A stretch of 9,189 nucleotides of DNA from Hyphomicrobiaceae bacterium (GTDB taxonomy: Bacteria > Pseudomonadota > Alphaproteobacteria > Rhizobiales > Hyphomicrobiaceae): assembly GCA_017353825.1 (NCBI GenBank), contig JAFMSC010000138.1:1-9189 (forward strand). The letters run 5' to 3'. The position numbers and the translations under genes were made by a program. The notes under the pieces were generated by a model, which was given only the letters and a program-made list of their open reading frames with translations, was not told the DNA's origin and ran no database searches. Of the stretch, positions 1 through 5,162 are shown piece by piece. Within the stretch, counting starts at the first letter, position 1. Each line of letters opens with the position of its first letter.

Positions 1-64
1 TGGAAACGGAGCTATGACGCGTGGATTGAGGCACCGGCACGCCGGAAACGGCTACTCCCCATCG

Positions 65-229
65 TCAGCGGCCACCGCGCCAGTCGTCGACTCTACCGAA
101 TTTCTGCGCCTCCTGTCCCTGGTAGGTGCGCCCCGGGAACAGCTCGCCATAGGTCTTGGCCTCCGCGTAGGCTGCTGAAAGGACGAGCACGGCAAGAGCC
201 GCAAATGCCTTCCTGCCAATAACGTTCAT
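65..229 (-). CDS. Small putative secreted protein (54 aa), possibly truncated
   Basis: I do not recognise a named family. The start at 229 is chosen because a run of G lies 8 bases upstream and because the product then begins with a textbook Sec signal peptide: a short basic n-region (NVIGRK), a hydrophobic stretch at about residues 8-20, and an AEA cleavage motif ending at Ala24. The mature part would be only 30 residues (KTYGELFPGRTY, then EAQKF, ending DDWRGGR) and would act in the periplasm or outside the cell. The same frame stays open upstream to 403, but that extension is Pro/Arg-rich and looks non-coding. The mature start resembles, from memory only, the beginning of longer alphaproteobacterial exported proteins, so this may be the 5' remnant of a broken gene. 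No continuation is obvious in the other frames down to the window edge. Confidence 0.45.
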   Translation of the reverse strand: MNVIGRKAFAALAVLVLSAAYAEAKTYGELFPGRTYQGQEAQKFGRVDDWRGGR

Positions 230-589
230 AATATTTTCCCCCCAATGCGGCCGCGCCCGGCCGCCTTCCCACACGGGACGCGACGGCAAACCCGCCGTGG
301 GCGGCTCATTGCCGGCCAATGGCGGCAATTTCGTGTTCGGTTCGCCGCCACGACACCAACCGGTTGTGGGAATACTATGAGCCCCCAATGGGCGAGGCCG
401 CAATCCCGCTCTCGTCTTGAGGCGGCAGGAGTTACCGGTGCGCGCTCGACGAGGGCTGCTTCCTGCTCAAGTCGCCCAAGAACCTCGGTTCCGTCGAGGC
501 CTGCGATAGGCTGAGGGACTGGCGAGGGGGACAACGTCGATCTCGGCGCACTCTGAGCCGACTGACCCAACAGGACGGCAGCTGCCCGC
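230..589. other. 360-bp intergenic region, no gene recognised
   Basis: This lies between the extradiol dioxygenase stop and the small secreted ORF. Open frames exist on both strands but are Arg/Pro/Ser-rich and typical of GC-rich non-coding DNA. The one visible structure is a short hairpin at 308-329 (ATTGCCG...CGGCAAT, 7 bp, 8-nt loop). It has no T-run on either strand, so it is not a convincing terminator. A G-run just left of 250 supplies the probable ribosome binding site of the small gene. I see no confident promoter. Confidence 0.5.
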
Positions 590-1570
590 TCACTTCGTCA
601 GCGGGCCCGTGTATTGCTCGATGGGCGGGGTGCCGTGCGTGTGGAAGGTTTCGATGGTCTTGAGGCCCCAGGCCTGGCCCTTCTTGCGCTCGGCCTCGGT
701 CCACACGACGGGCTGCCAGTCGGGCGCCAACACCAGGCGCGCGCCGGCATTGGCCACCTCCACGCGGTTGCCGCCGGGCTCATAGACGTAGAGAAAGAAC
801 GTCTGTTGAATGGCGTGCTTGTGCGGGCCGGTCTCGATGTGCACGCCGGCCTCGAGGAAAATGTCGGCGGCGCGCAGCATCTCCTCGCGGCTGTCGATGG
901 CGTAGGTGACGTGGTGGAAGCGGCCCTTGGCGCCGTAGTGGTCCAGTGTGAAGGCGCAGTCGTAGCTCTTGTTGTTGGTGGTGACCCAGGCGCCCGCCTC
1001 TTTTCCCGAGTCGAGCACGATCATCTCGGTGGTCCTAAGGCCCAGCACGTTCTCCATGAAGTGCCTGAGCTCACCCACGTCGGAGCAGAGCAGGTTCATG
1101 TGGTCGAGCCGGCGCACGTTGACGCCGCGCGCGGGGAAGCGCTGCGCCTGGTTCTTGAGCGCGGGTTTCAGCTCCGGCGGCGCCTGGTACCACTCGGTCT
1201 CGTAGTAGATCTCCATCGGGTGGCCGTCGCAGGTGGTGAAGGCGTAGGCCGGCCCGTGGCCAAGATCGCCCTTGGTCCAGCCCTTGCCGTAGCCGGCGTT
1301 CTCGATCACGGCCACGCGGTGCTCCAGACCCTCAGGGCTGGTAGCGCGGTAGGCGAAGTGGCCCATGCCGGCCACCTTGGACTCGGTGAGCTTGAGCGTG
1401 TGGTGCTCGTAGTCATCCCAGGCGCGCAGATAGACCGATTGCCCCTGCCGCCCACTCACCGTGAGGCTCATGATCTCGGTGAAGAAGCGCAGGCTCTCTT
1501 CCGGCTTGGGGGTAAAGAGTTCGACATGGGCGAGGTGCGCCAGATCGAAGGAGCGAAGCGTGGATTGCAC
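590..1570 (-). CDS. Extradiol ring-cleavage dioxygenase (catechol 2,3-dioxygenase type, VOC superfamily)
   Basis: Predicted Fe(II) enzyme that opens catechol-like rings next to the hydroxyl pair, in the cytoplasm. The 326-aa product has two glyoxalase/VOC domains: roughly residues 7-135 (LAHLAHVELFTPKP onward) and 150-290. The metal-binding facial triad is visible as His157 (RLDHMNLL), His220 (RFHHVTYA) and Glu271 (GNRVEVAN). Second-sphere His252 and Tyr261 (FFLYVYEPGG) are also present. The position of the catalytic His of homoprotocatechuate 2,3-dioxygenase (His200) appears to be Tyr203 (SYDCAFT). I chose GTG at 1570 because homologs begin near the LAHLAHVE motif and AGAGG lies at 1582-1586. 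A GTG at 1615 would add 15 unlikely residues. The gene follows two hypothetical genes after a repeat-filled gap. The aromatic substrate is unknown, and the family assignment is firm. Confidence 0.88.
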   Translation of the reverse strand: MQSTLRSFDLAHLAHVELFTPKPEESLRFFTEIMSLTVSGRQGQSVYLRAWDDYEHHTLKLTESKVAGMGHFAYRATSPEGLEHRVAVIENAGYGKGWTKGDLGHGPAYAFTTCDGHPMEIYYETEWYQAPPELKPALKNQAQRFPARGVNVRRLDHMNLLCSDVGELRHFMENVLGLRTTEMIVLDSGKEAGAWVTTNNKSYDCAFTLDHYGAKGRFHHVTYAIDSREEMLRAADIFLEAGVHIETGPHKHAIQQTFFLYVYEPGGNRVEVANAGARLVLAPDWQPVVWTEAERKKGQAWGLKTIETFHTHGTPPIEQYTGPLTK

Positions 1571-1676
1571 GGCCCAGATAACCTCTGTCGCGATGACGGC
1601 GGTTAACCCTAGCACGAGAGGCGGGCCGCGGGACAGTCGTTGAGCGCTGGCCTCAGTTGCGCAGGCGAGAGCGGTA

Positions 1677-1792
1677 GTCGGAAATCAGAAATCGGAGATC
1701 AGAAATCAGAAAGGTACTGGCTTTCGTGTCCGCTTCTGATTTCTGATTTCTGGTTTCTGACTTCCGGTTTCTGACTGACTTCCGATTCCGAC
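1677..1792. repeat. 7-bp repeat array arranged as two facing inverted arms
   Basis: The left arm (about 1677-1714) is built from five units close to AAATCAG. The right arm (about 1733-1792) is built from about eight units of the complement, TTTCTGA, with one slipped 4-bp step (CTGA). The arms face each other across an 18-bp spacer, and the outermost bases are a perfect 7-bp inverted pair (GTCGGAA at 1677-1683, TTCCGAC at 1786-1792). The element is far more AT-rich than its surroundings. It could fold into a long imperfect hairpin in RNA or a cruciform in DNA. It sits between the 240-aa gene and the dioxygenase, where it could terminate or attenuate transcription. No T-run follows on the minus strand. 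The short frames through it (KSE/RNQ-like peptides) are repeat translations, not genes. Confidence 0.8.
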
Positions 1793-1807
1793 TTCCCACG
1801 TCCCACG

Positions 1808-2530
1808 TCACCACATCTTGTTGGCGATCTTCAAGGCGTCCACCTCGAACAGTTCCAATGCCGCCTTCTGGGCGAGCATCACGTCGCCCGTCACGAGGTT
1901 GCCCTCGGGGAAGAAGCACCAGCCGCATACGCGCCGGCCGTTCTTGTCGAGCTGGTCGATGTTCATCGACCGGCCGTGACGGATGCGGTAGCGCTTGCCG
2001 GTCTTGCCGCCGATGACCTCAAAGTAGCCGTAGCGGTTCAATTGCTGGAGCTGGGCGGGCGAGAGGTTGTCCTTGAGCAGGCGCATGCCGCGCTCGTGCG
2101 CCTCCGTGCGCCGCTCGTCGAGGTAGGACCGGCCTCCGAACACTGGAAACCGCAGCGCCTCGCGCCGCGGCCTGAGGCTCTGTGCGATGCCTCGCCCGAG
2201 CCGGCGCATCTGCTCGGCGACCCAAGTCCTTCGCTGGCGCTCGCGCATGGCGGCCTCCTCCTGCAGCATCTGCGCGTAGATGTGCCGAGCCTCCCCCAGC
2301 AGCGCACGGCGGAGGCTTTCCACATCCCACGCCGAATGGCGCTCGCAGCAAGCGAAGCAGTCCTGCGGCAACAATGGTGCCGAGGTGCGGTATCCGTTGG
2401 AGAACCGGACCCACAACCGCGGCTCGGCTGCGCTCTCGATCGTTACGTCTACGAGCGCGGGGGCGTCCTCTGCACTCTGCCCGAGGGCCCTCCGCAATAG
2501 GGCCCTCAGAATCTGTACAGCGCGCTCCAT
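1808..2530 (-). CDS. Conserved hypothetical protein (240 aa), Cys-containing, coupled to the 74-aa gene
   Basis: The function is not known to me. The C-terminal part (about 145-237) looks like a compact conserved domain: RYGYFEVIGG, GKRYRIRHG, a CGWCFFPEG stretch, then LVTGDVMLAQKAALELFE. I recall similar tails in hypothetical proteins of Bradyrhizobium-like genomes (memory, unchecked). The middle (about 72-126) is Arg/Glu-rich and probably helical, perhaps a coiled coil. Two CxxC motifs are visible, Cys58-Cys61 (with Cys62 beside it) and Cys202-Cys205, which could bind a metal or be redox active. There is no signal peptide or membrane segment. The start at 2530 shares its A with the TAA stop of the upstream gene (TAATG), and an AAGGCGG Shine-Dalgarno-like run precedes it, so translation is probably coupled. 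Alternative: a nucleic-acid-associated protein, given its basic middle. Confidence 0.8.
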   Translation of the reverse strand: MERAVQILRALLRRALGQSAEDAPALVDVTIESAAEPRLWVRFSNGYRTSAPLLPQDCFACCERHSAWDVESLRRALLGEARHIYAQMLQEEAAMRERQRRTWVAEQMRRLGRGIAQSLRPRREALRFPVFGGRSYLDERRTEAHERGMRLLKDNLSPAQLQQLNRYGYFEVIGGKTGKRYRIRHGRSMNIDQLDKNGRRVCGWCFFPEGNLVTGDVMLAQKAALELFEVDALKIANKMW

Positions 2531-2754
2531 TAACCGCCTTGCAGCTGCGGGATAAACAGGGTCTCTTCCACCTGCGGATCGAACCTGCCCATCAGCCGGC
2601 CCGAGCCGCCGTCCTTGGCCAAGGCCACGGCGCGGAAGCCTTTGCCGGTCAACTCCTTGAAGCGCCGCTCGGCCAGGGCGACCGCTCTTGCGTCCGCGAT
2701 GTCGAATTCGTGCCGCGTGTCGCCCGAGCGATCCATAACGATGTGGACACCCAT
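2530..2754 (-). CDS. Conserved hypothetical small protein (74 aa) ending in Gly-Gly
   Basis: The function is unknown. The start is well supported: AAAGGAG lies 6 bases upstream of the ATG at 2754. The predicted order of elements is a beta hairpin (HIVMDRSGDTRHEFD), a helix (about 20-37, AVALAERRFKELTGKG), two further strands (FRAVALAKDGG; GRLMGRFD), and a tail EETLFIPQLQGG. I recall similar short alphaproteobacterial proteins with the core RFKELTGKGF and an FDP..EETLF ending in GG (memory, unchecked). Size, hairpin-helix order and terminal Gly-Gly are superficially like a ubiquitin-like modifier, but the sequence shows no direct similarity and no E1-like adenylyltransferase or E2 is visible nearby. 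Its TAA stop overlaps the start of the 240-aa gene by one base, so the two products probably work together. Confidence 0.82.
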   Translation of the reverse strand: MGVHIVMDRSGDTRHEFDIADARAVALAERRFKELTGKGFRAVALAKDGGSGRLMGRFDPQVEETLFIPQLQGG

Positions 2755-2760
2755 GTTACG

Positions 2761-2767
2761 CTCCTTT
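2761..2767 (-). promoter_or_regulatory. Shine-Dalgarno of the 74-aa gene
   Basis: On the minus strand this reads AAAGGAG, 6 bases before the ATG at 2754. It is one of the two strongest ribosome binding sites in the window and fixes the start of the two-gene hypothetical unit. About 20 bases further upstream a TATAGA hexamer (2788-2793) could be a -10 box, but no good -35 lies 16-18 bases before it, so I do not call a promoter. Confidence 0.6.
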
Positions 2768-2889
2768 CGGTCACTACCGTCTATACTAGCGCGTGGGTTG
2801 CAAACTTACCACTGCAAATGGGGCCCAATTGCGCAGCGATTTGCTCTCATCGACATCAATAAAGTGCGACTGCGAAGGCGATAATGGGA

Positions 2890-2906
2890 TGTAGCGGCTC
2901 GCTACA
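2890..2906 (-). terminator. Weak hairpin overlapping the MaoC stop codon
   Basis: A perfect 7-bp inverted repeat (TGTAGCG, 3-nt loop, CGCTACA) spans the TAG stop of the MaoC gene at 2902-2904. On the minus strand it is followed by TCCCATTAT rather than a real T-run. At best it is a weak terminator or a 3'-end stabilising hairpin. Confidence 0.25.
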
Positions 2907-3402
2907 CGCGCGGCTGCGCGCGCGTCGGCACCAGCACGCTGCGCTCGAATACCAAGAACACGGTGCCGTCCGGCTTGAGGCCGCGCGTGCGCACCGTTAC
3001 CACGCCTTGGCCCGGCCGGCTCTTCGAGAGGCGCTTGGCGAGCACCTTGCTGTCGGCGTAGACCGTGTCGCCCACGAACACCGGGGCGGTCAACTCCACC
3101 TTCTTCCAGCCGAGGTTGGCGATGGCCTTGGCGCTGACATCGGCCACGCTCATGCCGGTTACGATGGAGAGGGTGAGGCAGCTGTTGACGAGTGGCCGCT
3201 TGAACTCCGTGTCCGCTGCGTAGACCCGATCGAAATGTAGGGGGTGCTGGTTCATGGTAAGCAGCGTGAACCAGACGTTGTCGGCCTCGGTAATGGTGCG
3301 GCCCGGACGGTGCTCGTAAGTGTCTCCCAACCCGAAGTCCTCGTAGGCGCGACCCAAGTCCTGGCGGAAGCGGCCGGGGGCGATTTCGGTGGTGCCGGGC
3401 AT
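2902..3402 (-). CDS. MaoC-family (hot-dog fold) enoyl-CoA hydratase/dehydratase
   Basis: Predicted to add water to, or remove it from, an acyl-CoA double bond in the cytoplasm. The 166-aa product is one hot-dog domain of usual length. The hydratase signature is at about residues 36-60 (TITEADNVWFTLL, then NQHPLHFD), with the catalytic His at position 56 and Asp58 two residues later. In PhaJ-type R-hydratases the partner residue is Asp in a DxNPLH motif; here the aligned residue is Asn51. As I recall, some actinobacterial MaoC relatives also carry Asn there, so this may be a subfamily trait. Later core segments are ELTAPVFVGDTV and RTRGLKPDGTVFLVFERS. The start at 3402 is firm: GAGGAG lies 7 bases upstream. 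With the CoA-transferases and acyl-CoA dehydrogenase upstream, it would supply the hydration step of a beta-oxidation-like route. The exact substrate is unknown. Confidence 0.9.
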   Translation of the reverse strand: MPGTTEIAPGRFRQDLGRAYEDFGLGDTYEHRPGRTITEADNVWFTLLTMNQHPLHFDRVYAADTEFKRPLVNSCLTLSIVTGMSVADVSAKAIANLGWKKVELTAPVFVGDTVYADSKVLAKRLSKSRPGQGVVTVRTRGLKPDGTVFLVFERSVLVPTRAQPRV

Positions 3403-3437
3403 GTGGTCACTCCTCAGGTTCTTACCTGGTTCTTACC
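3403..3437 (-). promoter_or_regulatory. MaoC leader: strong Shine-Dalgarno preceded by a direct repeat
   Basis: On the minus strand, two copies of GGTAAGAACC (3428-3437 and 3417-3426, 11-bp period) are followed at once by a GAGGAG ribosome binding site (3410-3415) and a 7-base spacer to the ATG. A one-turn direct repeat abutting the ribosome binding site could be an operator or an RNA-level control site. I see no confident -35/-10 pair. Confidence 0.4.
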
Positions 3438-3490
3438 CAAACGCATGAAGGCCAACCGTTTCACGGCAACTCGGCTCGCCTTCTCATGGC

Positions 3491-3650
3491 GACAGCCTCA
3501 GGTCCTTGGCGACAGCCTCAGGTGCTTGGCGACAGCCTCAGGTGCTTGGCGACAGCCTCAGGTGCTTGGCGACAGACTCAGGTCCTTGGCGACAGCCTCA
3601 AGTCCTTGGCGACAGCCTCAGGTCCTTGGCGACAGCTCCAGGTCCTTGAG
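3491..3650. repeat. Tandem repeat, eight copies of an exact 20-bp unit
   Basis: Eight head-to-tail units of GACAGCCTCAGGTCCTTGGC begin at 3491, 3511, 3531, 3551, 3571, 3591, 3611 and 3631, with no indels. Copies 2-4 share a C-to-G change (GGTGCTT). Copy 5 has GACTCA, copy 6 has CAAGT, and copy 8 is degenerate at both ends (GCTCCA, TTGAG). A block of identical variants inside the array points to recent expansion by slippage or unequal exchange, with older edge copies decaying. The array ends 89 bp before the MaoC start, within its likely control region. The unit lacks plus-strand stops and contains TGA on the minus strand, so it is closed in all minus frames and is unlikely to be coding. Confidence 0.95.
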
Positions 3651-3910
3651 CTTGTTCCCAACTGGAAAATCCGCGCGCGTCGCGTGCGTAACATACCGCA
3701 GTAGGGCCTCAGGGCGGCGATGGCGTCGATGACAGACAAACTGCCTCCTCGCCTAGGGAGACCTTAGCCCGCCTGCGAACATCTCGCAGTTGGCCGCTCG
3801 ACCTGAACAAGGTCTGAAACGCCCAATCTGGAAACAAGGGTCGCTTCTCCGAAGCCAACACGCACGCGCCGACCACAGGCCGTCGCCATCGAGCAATTCA
3901 ATTGGCGTCA

Positions 3911-5017
3911 TCACGACGTGGTCAGGCGGGGAGTGTGCCCGTCGAGGGCCGGCTCGTGCAGCCTCGGTTGGGCAGGTTCGTCGAGGAAGCGAACGACGGG
4001 CGCGATGTGCTCGCGGCCGAGGTCGTCGGTGATGATCACGCCGCGGGCACGAACCTGGGCATCGTCGAGGGCCTCGCGCAGGCTGTTGACAGGGGCGAAG
4101 CTCACGTCGAATCCGTCGAACCATGCGCACCAGTACGCCAGCGGCTTCTCGCGGAAGACGCGGCGCAGGAACTCGATCACGGGCGCCTGGTGCGGGCCGG
4201 GGCCGCGTTCGCACAGCGGCGCCAGGTCGGGCCTGCCCAGCCTGCCCAGCAGATTGTGCACGAACTTCATCTCCTGGGCCCCGAGCACCAGATGGCGGCC
4301 GTCGGCGGTCTCGTAGATCTGATAGAAGGCGGAGCCGCCAGTGGTGCGCTCATGCTTGGGGTTGGGCTGGGCTAAGTGCGACATGGCCGGGCCCATGACG
4401 TTGGGCAGGGCGGCCAGGGCCGCGTGATGCATGGCGATATCGATATAATCGCCGCGGCCGGACTTCTCGCGGCGGTAGAGCGCCATCAGCACACCCGACA
4501 GCGCCTGCAGGGCGCTGACGATGTCGGCCACGGCCACGCCCGGCATCGCCGGCACACCGTCGCGGCCCAGCGTGAGGCTGAGTGCCCCGGCCAGCGCCAT
4601 GGTGGCGAGGTCGTGTGCGGGCCGATCACGGTAGGGCCCGTCCTGGCCGAAGGCGCTGATAGAGCAGTAGACGATGCGCGGGTTGACGAGCGAGACGGCG
4701 GCGTAGTCGACGCCGAGACGCTGCATGACGCCGGGCCGGAAGGACTCGACGAAAACGTCTGCTGTCTCGCACAGCTTAAGGAGGCGCGCGCGGCCCTCGG
4801 CCGACTTGAGGTCGACGACCAGGCTCTCCTTGCCACGGTTGATGTTGCGGAAGAAGGCGGTGGTCGGTCCGTCGGCCACGCCGATGTGGCGGCCAGGATC
4901 GCCGCCCGGCGGCTCGATCTTGATCACGCGTGCGCCGTGATCGGCAAGGGCCATGGTGAGATAAGGCCCCGGCAGGAACACCGACAGATCGACGACGATA
5001 AGGCCCTCGAGCTTCAT
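3911..5017 (-). CDS. Class III CoA-transferase / alpha-methylacyl-CoA racemase-like protein (CaiB/BaiF family)
   Basis: Predicted cytoplasmic enzyme that moves CoA between carboxylic acids or racemises an alpha-methylacyl-CoA. The 368-aa product has the family's usual length and landmarks: VFLPGPYLTMALADHGARVI (13-32) and KIEPPGGDPGR for CoA binding, NRGKESLVVDLK (60-71), VFVESFRPGVMQRLG (88-102), AFGQDGPY, the catalytic Asp136 in RPAHDLATMALAG, and the late PVNSLREAL...VRARG segment. The HDL...LAG context and FRPGVM are closer to AMACR-type members than to formyl-CoA transferase, so racemase activity is a real alternative. The ATG at 5017 lacks a good Shine-Dalgarno. It overlaps the stop of a 45-codon frame in the 145-bp gap upstream, which holds a palindromic repeat. 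It probably shares an operon with the second CoA-transferase and the acyl-CoA dehydrogenase. Confidence 0.9.
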   Translation of the reverse strand: MKLEGLIVVDLSVFLPGPYLTMALADHGARVIKIEPPGGDPGRHIGVADGPTTAFFRNINRGKESLVVDLKSAEGRARLLKLCETADVFVESFRPGVMQRLGVDYAAVSLVNPRIVYCSISAFGQDGPYRDRPAHDLATMALAGALSLTLGRDGVPAMPGVAVADIVSALQALSGVLMALYRREKSGRGDYIDIAMHHAALAALPNVMGPAMSHLAQPNPKHERTTGGSAFYQIYETADGRHLVLGAQEMKFVHNLLGRLGRPDLAPLCERGPGPHQAPVIEFLRRVFREKPLAYWCAWFDGFDVSFAPVNSLREALDDAQVRARGVIITDDLGREHIAPVVRFLDEPAQPRLHEPALDGHTPRLTTS

Positions 5018-5047
5018 AAGGATGCGACAGCCAAGCAGGTGTCTGTG

Positions 5048-5126
5048 TCATCCCGGCACCTGTTGCCGGGATCGGCCGCACACCGAACGCCGCAGCCGTG
5101 GGTGCCGGGAACAAGGTCTGGCATGA
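5048..5126. repeat. Intergenic palindromic repeat element between the two CoA-transferase genes
   Basis: The element begins TCATCCCGGCA and ends near GGCATGA. Inside is a perfect hairpin, ATCCCGGCA (5050-5058), CCTGT loop, TGCCGGGAT (5064-5072). A second TGCCGGGA with AACAAGG follows at 5103-5117. The shape (TCATnCCnGG...TTGnCCGGGAT...GTGGnTGCCGGGAACAAG...GGCATGA) matches the short mobile-like intergenic repeats I know from rhizobial genomes, whose translations give LVPGTHG and CRDDTD-like peptides. In mRNA it would fold strongly and could reduce expression of the downstream CoA-transferase relative to the upstream genes. Confidence 0.65.
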
Positions 5127-5162
5127 TGCGCGTTTGGTTTTCTCCGGTCATGGCGAGGGCCC

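Larger units (their letters stand above)
3403..3910. other. 508-bp intergenic region upstream of MaoC
   Basis: No supported gene. From left to right it holds the MaoC leader (3403-3437), unremarkable sequence, the 160-bp array of 20-bp units (3491-3650), and about 260 bp of mixed sequence up to the stop of the CoA-transferase at 3911. A 52-codon minus-strand frame starts inside that stop (TGATG) and ends at 3753. Its composition is not convincing and it is not annotated. A plus-strand frame runs through the array only because the repeat unit has no plus-strand stop codon. Confidence 0.5.

Noticed and set aside
614..1606. 330-codon plus-strand frame opposite the dioxygenase
   Set aside because: It mirrors the real gene, is Val/Gly/Leu/His-rich with no recognisable motif, and exists because GC-rich codon use leaves the opposite strand free of stops.
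1653..1928. 91-codon minus-strand frame with RNRKSETRNQKSE-like repeats
   Set aside because: It is the translation of the 7-bp repeat arrays plus an out-of-frame piece of the 240-aa gene.
3491..3650. CRISPR array
   Set aside because: Units are directly abutting with no unique spacers, so this is a tandem repeat, and no cas gene is present.
3244..3732. Plus-strand frame encoding a 20-residue periodic peptide through the tandem array
   Set aside because: The 20-bp unit lacks plus-strand stops in all three frames, so the frame is open by construction. It also overlaps the MaoC gene end-on, with no ribosome binding site evident.
3753..3911. 52-codon minus-strand frame starting in the CoA-transferase stop (TGATG), with four Cys
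   Set aside because: The coupling overlap is suggestive, but the composition is Arg/Cys-rich and non-family-like with no motif. Too weak to annotate without homologs or expression data.
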